49,382 nt of DNA from Chitinophagales bacterium (GCA_028278085.1 JANQFB010000301.1:1-49382), one strand, 5' to 3'. Positions 39,486-48,745 are shown, counted from the first letter of the stretch. The notes: generated from the letters alone by a model not told the origin. Numbers and translations: made by a program.

Positions 39486-42400
39486 ATGAAAGCTATTGCA
39501 AATTACGCATCACTTAATGGTCTGGGCAGCCTTGGAAATACCGCATTAGCTCCGATTATTTCTTCCAATACTGAACTGGCAAGAAAAGCCTTAGATCGTT
39601 CAAAGAGCCAGGAGAAATCAAAGGAAAAGATATTGGACTTTGAGGACGTGCAAGGACAATATAATCAGGGAATAAGCGAAGATGAAACGATAGCATGGGT
39701 TTGGTATAAAAGATCAATCGGTATTCCAATGACCGGATGGCAGAAGTTCTTTATCAAAGGAACCCAAGGCATAGAAGGGGAAATGCTTGTTACAACCCAG
39801 GAAACTACCCTTTTAGATGCCGCACGCTTGCCCTATCACACCGTTCCTGAAGGTAAGGTTTTAGGCAAGCCGCTTGATAAAGATACAGATGCCGGTGAAA
39901 ATGGTGTTTATCGCGTTTTTAGGGACAGTGAAGGGTTAAAAATGGTTTTGAAAAATCATTCAAAGACCATAAAAACAGGTATTAAAACCAATCCCAAAGA
40001 ACTGGACAGATTGGTAAATGCCGGTGCTTTGTTCTATTTGAATGGTGAACTATTACCATTGCCTTTGTATGCGTTTGGAAATATGTACGACAGGGAATTG
40101 CAATTAAGCCAGGACAAAGAACATATCGAGGCCAAATACGGGATCGATGCATACCTGCGCCACGAACAGGTTATTAAGCACTACAAACCCAAATTGTTAA
40201 GTATTACTAATCCCGACCCAACACAACGTCCAAACATACTTGCCATATCTCAATTTGCTAAAGACTTCCATGTGGAAGATTTAGCGGCCGATACCGGTAT
40301 TACGCTTTCTGACAAATTACCACTGGTCAAAGCCTTTCAATTTTGGATGGCAAGTTTAGATCAAAGCAGTTTTAATGAATCATCAGCTAACCGGATTTGG
40401 AATCATTATATTGAAGCAAGGCGAGTAACTGATAAGGAACTTTCTAAGGAGCAAAAGAGGGAAGTAAAAACAGCCGCAAGGAATGAAGGTGAAAGGCTGT
40501 TTGCCCAATTTCTGCATGAAGGATTACAATTTGAAGATCAACAGAAGTTAGATTTTACCTGGAACAGGATCTTCAATGGACAATCCAGTGTGCCATACAA
40601 CAAGATACCCGTTGGATTTGAAGCCTCTGCTAACTTTAAGCAATTCGCACTGGAGCTGAGGCCACCCCAACGGGAAGCAATAGCATTTATGGAATTAACT
40701 GGCAGTGGTTGTATTGCCTATGATGTAGGAGTTGGTAAAACGATGGCCGCTATTGTTACCTTGGCCAATGCAATATTTTCAGGCAAGGCAAAAAGGCCAT
40801 TGGTTGTTGTACCCAATCCCGCCTATAAAAAATGGTTGGACGAGATCTTTGGATATGAGGACAACGAGAAACATTTTGTTCCCGGAGTGTTATCCCATAC
40901 CGGGATAAAAGTGAATGATTGGTTCAATTTAGGAAAGGGGATTAGGGACAAAATCAACTTCGATAAAGCAGTTCCCCCAAAGTCTATTACAGTAGTCACG
41001 TTCGAAGGATTTAAGAAGATCGGGTTTTCCGAGAAAATCATGGATGAAATGTTCCTGGAACTGGCTAACATAATAGGCCAATCCAAGGAAGGTATTTCAG
41101 AACGGGACCAGGAAATAGAATACGCAAGATATGAGGAAATTGTTGGGGTAGGTATTAAAGACACTATTGCCGACATAGATACTTTAGGTATTGATTATGT
41201 TGTGATCGATGAGGCCCACAATTTCAAAAATGTATTCCATACCGTAAAAAAGGATAAGGAAGGCAACAAACGATTTGGTATTGAAGGGCAAGCCAGTGAG
41301 AGTGGAATAAAGGCTTTTTTTCTCACCAATTACATACAAAGGAAGTTTGGCCGTAATGTCATGCTGCTTACCGCTACGCCGTTTACCAACAGCGCATTGG
41401 AAATATATTCTATCCTTTCCCTAATTGCTTATCAGGCCATGAAGCAAATGGGGCTAACAAGTATTACCCGCTTCTTTGAAACTTTTGTTCAGGAGACCAC
41501 AGAGTATGTGGTAAACATCAAAGAGCAACTGGTAGCTAAAGACGTTATCAAGCGGTTCAACAATCGGCTGGTCCTCCAAAAGCTGATCTATAATCATATC
41601 AATTACAAAACAGGTGAGGAATCAGGCGTAAAGCGCCCCTGCCTATTGAAACTGCCAAAGGTAAATGTAAAAGAGAATGGGACATTAAAACGGTTAAGAC
41701 CGGAGGATCAGGTATTGACCTATTTGCGAATGACCGAAACGCAAAGGCAGAATCAATTGAACATTGTTGCTATGGCTAAAGAAGCTACGGCCACAAGAAA
41801 GACAAATACAGCCATGTTGTTTCAGGCATTGAATTTGTCCCTGGATAATGCTCTTAGTCCTTTTATATATGAAGGAACGTTCCCGGAAACATATAAGGAG
41901 TTTATTGAGCAAAGCCCCAAATTGTTATATGCTGTTAGCTGCATTGCATCTCATAAGAAATACCATGAAGATCGGGGAGAGCCGATAAGCGGTGCCTTGA
42001 TCTACATGAACCGGGGTAAGGCATACTTTGAGTATATCCAGGATTGGTTATTTATTGAAACTGGCTTTAAAAGAGAGGTGAAATGGGGACGTTCCAGAGT
42101 GAGCGAAGTGGAGATCATTTCATCCGGAATAAGCCAGGGTAAAAAAGAAGTAATCAAACAGGCCTTTTTAGCAGGAGTGGTAAAAGTGATCATTGGAACG
42201 GCTACGGTTCGGGAAGGAATTGATTTGCAAACCAATGGCACACTAATTCTGAATTGTTATCCCGATTGGAATCCTACGAACATTCAGCAATTGGATGGAA
42301 GAATGTACCGTCCGGGAAATCGTTTTGGTTGGGTTCGATCAGTGATGCCTTTAGTACAGGATAGCATGGACGTGTTTGTATTTCAAAAGCTGGAAGAAAA

Positions 42401-43319
42401 AACTGCCAGAATCAATGATATATGGTATAAGGCAGATCGAGGTAATGTACTGGACCTGGAAGCACTGGATCCTGAAGAAGTTAAGTTTGCGCTGATAACA
42501 GATGTAGAGGCAATTGTTGATTTGAAGATAAAAGGCATTAAGGCTGAAATGCAGCGCAAGTATGATCGTCTTAAAGCAGAAAAGGAGGTAATGACCACCT
42601 TTAAGAATGATCTTTCAAATTACAATTCGTGGCGTTCCGATGCCCTGTCATTGATCGAGAAATGGAAAAATACGATTGCAGAGCGCCCACATATCAAAAA
42701 CCCCCCAAATGCCAAGCAGCGCAAGGCAATGGAAGCTGATGAGGTCAGGGTTATTGATCTGAACCAAAGTGTATTTGAAGATATACTTCGATTTCTTGAA
42801 TCAGTCCCACAAGTGGACACTGAAATTTTACGGGTATTGCGGAGAATCAGGGGTTCAGAACCCACATTTACAGGGTTTAATGTAATTGCCAATTTCAAAG
42901 AATATTTAGGGAAGATCCGAAAAGCTGAAAAGACAGTTCTTGCTAAAAGGGGCTTTGATCTGGATACGGATATCGAAGAACCATTAAGCCAAATTGAAGC
43001 AGACATTAGTTTACTGAAAGCCGAAGCTGAAAAGGTTATGTCTGATACGTTCCGCAGGGAGATCAAGGCAGAAGTAGACATCAAGAAATCCGCCATGAAT
43101 GTAGATGGCAAAACAATCGGCGAAAGAGTTGCTGAATTTGCATCAACGAACTACCTGCTTTCTTTCAAATTTGAAGACATAGACCCCTTTGCTTGCGAGG
43201 TACCCAATCCTGCCAATGAAAGGGAACCGGACACTATATTTTCCAATATGGGCTTGTTAAAAATCAAGGCCAAAGCATTAACACTGAAATTAAAACTGGA
43301 ACAATTTAATCTAAACTAA
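39486..43319 (+). CDS. SNF2/DEAH-type superfamily 2 helicase
   Basis: IAYDVGVGKTMAAIVTL, DYVVIDEAHNFKN, LLTATPFTN, IIGTATVREGIDLQTNGTLILNCYPDWNPTNIQQLDGRMYRPGN. Confidence 0.92.
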   Translation: MKAIANYASLNGLGSLGNTALAPIISSNTELARKALDRSKSQEKSKEKILDFEDVQGQYNQGISEDETIAWVWYKRSIGIPMTGWQKFFIKGTQGIEGEMLVTTQETTLLDAARLPYHTVPEGKVLGKPLDKDTDAGENGVYRVFRDSEGLKMVLKNHSKTIKTGIKTNPKELDRLVNAGALFYLNGELLPLPLYAFGNMYDRELQLSQDKEHIEAKYGIDAYLRHEQVIKHYKPKLLSITNPDPTQRPNILAISQFAKDFHVEDLAADTGITLSDKLPLVKAFQFWMASLDQSSFNESSANRIWNHYIEARRVTDKELSKEQKREVKTAARNEGERLFAQFLHEGLQFEDQQKLDFTWNRIFNGQSSVPYNKIPVGFEASANFKQFALELRPPQREAIAFMELTGSGCIAYDVGVGKTMAAIVTLANAIFSGKAKRPLVVVPNPAYKKWLDEIFGYEDNEKHFVPGVLSHTGIKVNDWFNLGKGIRDKINFDKAVPPKSITVVTFEGFKKIGFSEKIMDEMFLELANIIGQSKEGISERDQEIEYARYEEIVGVGIKDTIADIDTLGIDYVVIDEAHNFKNVFHTVKKDKEGNKRFGIEGQASESGIKAFFLTNYIQRKFGRNVMLLTATPFTNSALEIYSILSLIAYQAMKQMGLTSITRFFETFVQETTEYVVNIKEQLVAKDVIKRFNNRLVLQKLIYNHINYKTGEESGVKRPCLLKLPKVNVKENGTLKRLRPEDQVLTYLRMTETQRQNQLNIVAMAKEATATRKTNTAMLFQALNLSLDNALSPFIYEGTFPETYKEFIEQSPKLLYAVSCIASHKKYHEDRGEPISGALIYMNRGKAYFEYIQDWLFIETGFKREVKWGRSRVSEVEIISSGISQGKKEVIKQAFLAGVVKVIIGTATVREGIDLQTNGTLILNCYPDWNPTNIQQLDGRMYRPGNRFGWVRSVMPLVQDSMDVFVFQKLEEKTARINDIWYKADRGNVLDLEALDPEEVKFALITDVEAIVDLKIKGIKAEMQRKYDRLKAEKEVMTTFKNDLSNYNSWRSDALSLIEKWKNTIAERPHIKNPPNAKQRKAMEADEVRVIDLNQSVFEDILRFLESVPQVDTEILRVLRRIRGSEPTFTGFNVIANFKEYLGKIRKAEKTVLAKRGFDLDTDIEEPLSQIEADISLLKAEAEKVMSDTFRREIKAEVDIKKSAMNVDGKTIGERVAEFASTNYLLSFKFEDIDPFACEVPNPANEREPDTIFSNMGLLKIKAKALTLKLKLEQFNLN

Positions 43320-43331
43320 CAATCTACCATT

Positions 43332-44852
43332 ATGGCTGCGATCTACAATCCTGAAAACTACTTTACCAAACTGACCGAGGAAGATATTAAGGTTTTACCT
43401 GCTTCATTGAAAGAAGGCCATGAATTTGTCGTACTGGCTACTAACGACGGTGCAAACTGGACAGCTTACCGAACCGAAGCCGAAATAAAAGAGACCATCG
43501 ATCTATACTTTAGCAAGCTGTCCGAATGGAAAACAGAAAGGAACAGGACTAAGAGGGCTAAAAATGTTGAGCAATCAATTGAAAAAGAAGGCAAAAATCA
43601 GGGCAGTAATAAAAGTAAACCGCAACCCCCTCCCAAAAAGCAAGTAGAAAGCCATTCCTTAGAATACAAGTTTATTCAACGATATGTAAGACTGCATGAT
43701 AAGGTGAAAACCGCCAATTCGATCCGTCTGTTTATCCGGGCCATGCAACTGGCCATAACCGAAAAGCAAATTACAAAAGCCTCTCCATTAAAGGATGAAA
43801 TCAATTATATCCAAAAGCAACTTGTGGAGATCTACGAAAGCATGAAGGACGAACAGAAAATAGTCATACCTGCAGATGATCTAAACAAGTTCCTGGGCTT
43901 GATCGGTAAAGAAGAACAAATGCTGTCTGTTCGCTTGATAAAAAGCTATATCAACCTGCAAGGTAAGACCATCGAGAAGGTGAAAGCCAAGAATCTGTAT
44001 AACCGGATCGTTGCTGCTATTAATAAAAAGAGACTGACCGAGAAAGACAAATACTATTCAAAGATTGAAACGATAATGAAATCCCTAAAAGAATTGGCAA
44101 CTGGCAAAAAGGAATCCGGGGTATTGAAAATCAGTAAAGCCGAATTAAATGGGCTGAATGGGGTATTGGACGGATGTGGTTGTAGTGATGGGTTAGCAGG
44201 TACTCCCTCAAACAGTCTAAATGGTTTCACACCCATCGGAAAAATAGGCCAAAACGGAAATACCAGTACTTTCCGCTTACCCGGAGACTTGGGCGAGCTG
44301 TTCGGTGATCTTGAACGGTACAGGCTTGCCATAACCGTTGAAGGGGACCAGGGAGCCGGTAAGACACGGTTCACCTACCAAGTGGCTGATGGCTTCGCGG
44401 ATCTTGGATTCAATATAGGCATTTACAGCCTTGAAATTGGTGGGCGATCAGATCTTATCGAGCGAATGAGAGATGAGTATATCAGTCCAAAAAACATTGA
44501 TAATATATTAATATCTGGCGAAGCTGAAAACGGTATCCAGACTATCCGCAAAAATGCCAACAACTTCGATGTGATTATCATAGATAGTTGGAACAAACTG
44601 GATGCTCATTCCAAAGAGTTTGACAGCTTACGCAAGCAATTCCCCAATACCATTTGGATAGTCATCTTCCAACGGATAGGAAGCGGGGATATTCGGGGAG
44701 GAATTCAACCCCTTTATGATGCCGGTATCAACATTGAGGTTGTCAAAGCCAAAGGTGGCGACGAATTTAATTACGCCCATGCCACAAAGAATCGTTATGC
44801 CATGACCGGCATAAAGTACCTGGTATTTCAGCAGGAACTTTTGGAAGAATAA
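43332..44852 (+). CDS. RecA-like P-loop ATPase
   Basis: Walker A EGDQGAGKTRF, Walker B FDVIIIDSWNKLD, switch-like NTIWIVIFQ. Confidence 0.75.
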   Translation: MAAIYNPENYFTKLTEEDIKVLPASLKEGHEFVVLATNDGANWTAYRTEAEIKETIDLYFSKLSEWKTERNRTKRAKNVEQSIEKEGKNQGSNKSKPQPPPKKQVESHSLEYKFIQRYVRLHDKVKTANSIRLFIRAMQLAITEKQITKASPLKDEINYIQKQLVEIYESMKDEQKIVIPADDLNKFLGLIGKEEQMLSVRLIKSYINLQGKTIEKVKAKNLYNRIVAAINKKRLTEKDKYYSKIETIMKSLKELATGKKESGVLKISKAELNGLNGVLDGCGCSDGLAGTPSNSLNGFTPIGKIGQNGNTSTFRLPGDLGELFGDLERYRLAITVEGDQGAGKTRFTYQVADGFADLGFNIGIYSLEIGGRSDLIERMRDEYISPKNIDNILISGEAENGIQTIRKNANNFDVIIIDSWNKLDAHSKEFDSLRKQFPNTIWIVIFQRIGSGDIRGGIQPLYDAGINIEVVKAKGGDEFNYAHATKNRYAMTGIKYLVFQQELLEE

Positions 44853-44874
44853 CTTAACCCTAAAACTTTATCAC

Positions 44875-45303
44875 GTGAAATACATACTGCAACATTGGGA
44901 CTACTTCAACGCTTTGATAAGCGTCTGGATTTACAAATTAATTGAAATCCGGGACGTTCTGACCGATACCTACAACATCCGGCTATGGGAACTGGAGCCA
45001 GAAACCAGCTCGTCAGAATTTCTCTCCTTAAAGGTGAGGGTGATACATAGAACATTGTACTATCAAAAGGTCAATAGCTTCGGCAAAAGACAATTACTGT
45101 ATACAGGAGATCCAAACGAGGCCATGAAATTCGGATTCTTCTTCGCTATACTCTTTTACTATATTCTTCGATGGGAAAATAATGATCCGGACCTGGAATA
45201 TGGCATTGTACCCTTCCGGGAATCAAGTTTTCTTGACTTTGTTCATAATGGGGAAAGAACACCCGATCAATTAACTGGTCCAGCCAATGAAACAACTCAT
45301 TAA
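44875..45303 (+). CDS. Hypothetical protein with hydrophobic segment (GTG start)
   Basis: FGFFFAILFYYILRW. Confidence 0.4.
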   Translation: MKYILQHWDYFNALISVWIYKLIEIRDVLTDTYNIRLWELEPETSSSEFLSLKVRVIHRTLYYQKVNSFGKRQLLYTGDPNEAMKFGFFFAILFYYILRWENNDPDLEYGIVPFRESSFLDFVHNGERTPDQLTGPANETTH

Positions 45304-45427
45304 AAAGGTCCGGGCCTTTTTGTTTCCCGAAATAGGTTTTATCCCATTTGTGGCGATCACTTGGATAATCATTTGGGTATTCATCCTTATTAACTGGTAC
45401 ATTCAAAATACAGATAATCGGTTATAA
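45287..45427 (+). CDS. 46-aa single-TM protein (not in ORF track)
   Basis: MKQLIKKVRAFLFPEIGFIPFVAITWIIIWVFILINWYIQNTDNRL. Confidence 0.4.
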   Translation: MKQLIKKVRAFLFPEIGFIPFVAITWIIIWVFILINWYIQNTDNRL

Positions 45428-45455
45428 TTTTTTCTAACTCAATAAAGTCAGATCC

Positions 45456-46151
45456 ATGCTTACAACAACTAAGGACAGTAGACTAAACATATTGAAAATG
45501 ATAGAAATGGTTGATTTCCCAACCGAACAATATTATAAAGTAGAACATACCAAAGATCAAATTGTCTTGCACCACACCGTTAGTTCAGTTGGCGTAACTG
45601 GCGACCTGGAATGGTGGAGAAAAACAAAAGAAAGGATAGCCACCTGTATTATCATACATCATAATGGTAAACCCTTCCAATGTTTCAGTAGCAAATATTG
45701 GGGACACCATCTAGGTGTTAAATGGAATATTTTCAAAAACCGGGGATTCACCGATTATAAGATAAGAAACACTAATTTGAATCAAAGGAGTATTGGCGTT
45801 GAACTGGATAACGCAGGAGGACTAATATACCGGAATGGTAAATGGGTAAGTGATTTTGGGACAGTAATACCAAAAGACCGGGTTCAAATCTATCCGGATG
45901 GATTCAGAGGATTTTTTGGTTTTGAGAAATACACCGATGCACAGATCCGTACCTTGGATCTGTTATTAACTTATTGGAAACAGGGAAAGTACCATTATAT
46001 ACCCTTCAAATACAACGATGATATTTGGGATGTAAATGACCGAGCATTGGCAGGTAACCCAGGCTTATTTACACATTGTAGTTACAGATCGGACAAATCC
46101 GATTGTCACCCACAACCGGAACTAATTGAAATGCTTGAATGTCTTGAATGA
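45456..46151 (+). CDS. Second N-acetylmuramoyl-L-alanine amidase-like protein
   Basis: IVLHHTVSS...CIIIHHNGKPFQCF...RSIGVELDNAGG...THCSYRSDKSDCHPQP. Confidence 0.8.
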   Translation: MLTTTKDSRLNILKMIEMVDFPTEQYYKVEHTKDQIVLHHTVSSVGVTGDLEWWRKTKERIATCIIIHHNGKPFQCFSSKYWGHHLGVKWNIFKNRGFTDYKIRNTNLNQRSIGVELDNAGGLIYRNGKWVSDFGTVIPKDRVQIYPDGFRGFFGFEKYTDAQIRTLDLLLTYWKQGKYHYIPFKYNDDIWDVNDRALAGNPGLFTHCSYRSDKSDCHPQPELIEMLECLE

Positions 46152-46179
46152 ACTTGATTGAAGTGGGGATCAATCAAGA

Positions 46180-46208
46180 AGGGGTAGCCGATGGCCTACC
46201 CTTTTTTA
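46180..46208. terminator. Terminator between convergent genes
   Basis: gggtagcc-gat-ggcctaccc then ttttttatt. Confidence 0.7.
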
Positions 46209-46660
46209 TTGTGAATTATCTTTTCGGCTGTTATTTCCGGATGCTCCTCATTAAACCGGCCATAGATACTATCCAATACAATTTGCTCTCCCTCCAGTTC
46301 CGCCACAGGATATATATGGGAATAGACATTCGAATCATGGAATGAAACTACCTTTAGCTTGTACTTGATATTAAAATGCGTTAACAAAACACCCCAAAAT
46401 ATAGCGTAATCTGTTGCATCCCCTTCTTCGTCTATCAGGAACCGCTGCGGGCTTTTAAATTCTCCTATTTCCCGGCCTTTTTCATAGCGGAATTTGTCTG
46501 TTATAAGGTTGTAGAGTTGTTGTAAGAATTTCCGTTTATCCGGATCCTTGGGAATGGAATTTACAAAGTCAGTCAACGGACTGGAATCTGTCAATTGCTC
46601 CATGTTGATGGTACGGTAAAATATGTCAACGATATTTTCTATGGTTATTGCCCTTTCCAT
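46196..46660 (-). CDS. Transglutaminase-fold protein lacking the catalytic Cys
   Basis: EEGDATDYAIFWGVLL...SHIYPVAELEGEQIVLDSIYGRF aligns with GVDCDCYTVFISSIL...QHIYPIV of the 28790 protein. Confidence 0.6.
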   Translation of the reverse strand: MERAITIENIVDIFYRTINMEQLTDSSPLTDFVNSIPKDPDKRKFLQQLYNLITDKFRYEKGREIGEFKSPQRFLIDEEGDATDYAIFWGVLLTHFNIKYKLKVVSFHDSNVYSHIYPVAELEGEQIVLDSIYGRFNEEHPEITAEKIIHNKKG

Positions 46661-46717
46661 ATTGTGATTTTGACATAAACTTAGTGCAATTTCCCAAACT
46701 CAGCAAATATTGAGATT

Positions 46718-48250
46718 CTAACGCTTAACGTCCTGACTATGCAAAATTTCCAATACCATTTCCCAAAGGGTTTCATAGGGGATGATCTCAGCATCTGTCG
46801 GAGTGCCTTCATATTTGAAAGGATGCTGGCTTAATTGTTCCAGGTATTTTTCAGCCTTCTGTTTTGTTAGGTGAAAGTCAAAGGCTTGCTTCTCCATGAT
46901 CATAAGTAATTTGATAAAAACCTTGCTCCTCAAATCTTCTTCGCGTTTCAAATGCCTACTCCGATACAACTTTAATGCGTCCATTCGATCAATAATTCTT
47001 CCAAATTCACTCCTTATAAGCATAAAGAGAACTTGAATTACCAAAATTGCTACATTATAACCACGTTTGTCCTTTGAAAAAATAGGTACATTTGAAAGAA
47101 TATCATTGATGCTGAATGTTTTGCTTATTTTATTTGGGATATTAGTTGCTGGAATAACTTTTGCTTCCAACAACCAATAAATATAAGACTGATAAATACG
47201 CCATCTTTCCTTAATACTTTCCCTAAAATATTCAAACTTGGTATACTCAAAAACATCGATAAATATTTCCGTAGCTTTTTCATAGTTTTTGGTTCTGATT
47301 GATAGTAAAAAGTAGTATTCAAGGAATATGTATCTATTAACAGCAGTCTTTTTGTAAAGACTTAGTGCCTTGATTGCAGTAGCTTCACCATTTGTGAAAT
47401 CATTTAGATGTAGATAACAGTCAACCTTATATGTATATAGATATGCTAATATCGTTTCATCTTTAAAAACTGGATTTGAGTTCAGGAACCCTTCAAAATC
47501 TTCAAAAACCATTAATGCGTTTTTGTAATCTCCTTCAAATTCATAGCGAAAGGCCTTAATTCTATGATAGTCTTTTTGAAAATTAAGGGTGTTATAATTC
47601 AATGCCATTTGATCCAATCTATTGAGAAACTTTGTTGCCAGTTTTGTCAACTCGGATTTTGAGGCTACAGATTTGGTGTAATGAATGGCTAAAGTTTGAT
47701 AGTAATTTTCAGCTAACAATTCAGCAGTTAATACTTTTTCGTGTTCTTCGATGAGATTTATCAACTCTTGATGTTCTTTTAAATTTCCATCCAGAAATGC
47801 GGCATCTTTTAATATTTTTGCACATCCGATTACAACTTCGGCAAACTTATATTTTATGGCGACATTTAGTGTTTTCTTCCCTAATTCCACAGCCGATTCT
47901 CTAGCACTATGGGATGATAATATTCTGCACATAGCGAAATTCTTATAGCAAGTATAAAAGGCCTTTTTATAATCAGAATAACTTGGTTCGTTGACATCCA
48001 GATAGAAAAGATTATTATACAGTCGTTTCTTAAAATTATGTTTTAGAACTAAGTACCTATTATCGGACGGGCTAGAGTTATAAAGGTCTTTGGCAGCATC
48101 TTCATCTGTTTGGTATTGTTCACTAATGATTCCTTTATACAGTTGAGATAGTTTATTGCCTTTGTTACTCAATGTCGTATTCTTCAGTAACTCAATTTTT
48201 TCAATTCTCTTTTGCGTAATAATTTTAGCCATTTCTTTTAATTTTTTCAT
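46718..48250 (-). CDS. Helical-repeat (TPR-like) protein
   Basis: All-helical, repeated A/Y/L patterns; AT-rich gene. Confidence 0.45.
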   Translation of the reverse strand: MKKLKEMAKIITQKRIEKIELLKNTTLSNKGNKLSQLYKGIISEQYQTDEDAAKDLYNSSPSDNRYLVLKHNFKKRLYNNLFYLDVNEPSYSDYKKAFYTCYKNFAMCRILSSHSARESAVELGKKTLNVAIKYKFAEVVIGCAKILKDAAFLDGNLKEHQELINLIEEHEKVLTAELLAENYYQTLAIHYTKSVASKSELTKLATKFLNRLDQMALNYNTLNFQKDYHRIKAFRYEFEGDYKNALMVFEDFEGFLNSNPVFKDETILAYLYTYKVDCYLHLNDFTNGEATAIKALSLYKKTAVNRYIFLEYYFLLSIRTKNYEKATEIFIDVFEYTKFEYFRESIKERWRIYQSYIYWLLEAKVIPATNIPNKISKTFSINDILSNVPIFSKDKRGYNVAILVIQVLFMLIRSEFGRIIDRMDALKLYRSRHLKREEDLRSKVFIKLLMIMEKQAFDFHLTKQKAEKYLEQLSQHPFKYEGTPTDAEIIPYETLWEMVLEILHSQDVKR

Positions 48251-48344
48251 GGATCCTACTGTTTTTGCACCATAATATGTAGGAAAATACGAAAAATATA
48301 TTCAAATGAGTTACTTAATTTTTATTTACATTATGATACCATAA

Positions 48345-48380
48345 TTTATCGTCGATAAACATAGTTTGCAGAGTGCAAAC
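48345..48380. promoter_or_regulatory. Two adjacent palindromes: tttatcg-t-cgataaa and gtttgca-gag-tgcaaac
   Basis: Perfect arms immediately upstream of the 48390 ORF. Confidence 0.5.
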
Positions 48381-48389
48381 AAGTAAGGT

Positions 48390-48653
48390 ATGAGTATTAT
48401 AATTGAATGCTTGTTGCTCTTGCAACTTTTTCCTTCCCCAAGCGAAGTTCAATTATCAAGATTTTCTGATAGATCTATTAAGAAGATCGAAAAAATCCAT
48501 CATAGCATTGCCACCTTACAATCTCAAAATAAAAACTTTGATATACATGTAGAATCAGTCCAGGTAACGCCTAATAAAACGAATGTAAAGGTTTCTATTA
48601 TTTGTAATCGCAAAAAGTATTTTATTGTAATCATTGAAGATTTGGAATTATAA
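48390..48653 (+). CDS. Small hypothetical protein
   Basis: 87-aa ORF downstream of paired palindromes. Confidence 0.35.
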   Translation: MSIIIECLLLLQLFPSPSEVQLSRFSDRSIKKIEKIHHSIATLQSQNKNFDIHVESVQVTPNKTNVKVSIICNRKKYFIVIIEDLEL

Positions 48654-48659
48654 AGCTAT

Positions 48660-48745
48660 CCCCCGAAACTGTTCACCTTGTTTTCTCACGTTATAATTTG
48701 CACAATAAACCTGTTTGAAAACTTATCTATTAGCAGTTTCGGGGG
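48660..48745. repeat. Perfect 12-bp inverted repeat (cccccgaaactg / cagtttcggggg), 62-nt spacer
   Basis: Arms 48660-48671 and 48734-48745. Confidence 0.8.

Noticed and set aside
40823-43111. Minus-strand ORFs inside the helicase gene
   Set aside because: The plus strand carries all SF2 helicase motifs in order; the antisense frames show none.
21164-46660. Conjugative or mobilizable transposon interpretation
   Set aside because: No recognisable relaxase, VirB4/TraG, coupling protein or other Tra gene in the window; kept open only because the right end is unresolved.
21164-46660. Ordinary tailed prophage interpretation
   Set aside because: No recognisable large terminase, portal, HK97-type capsid, tape-measure or baseplate protein despite about 25 kb of element.
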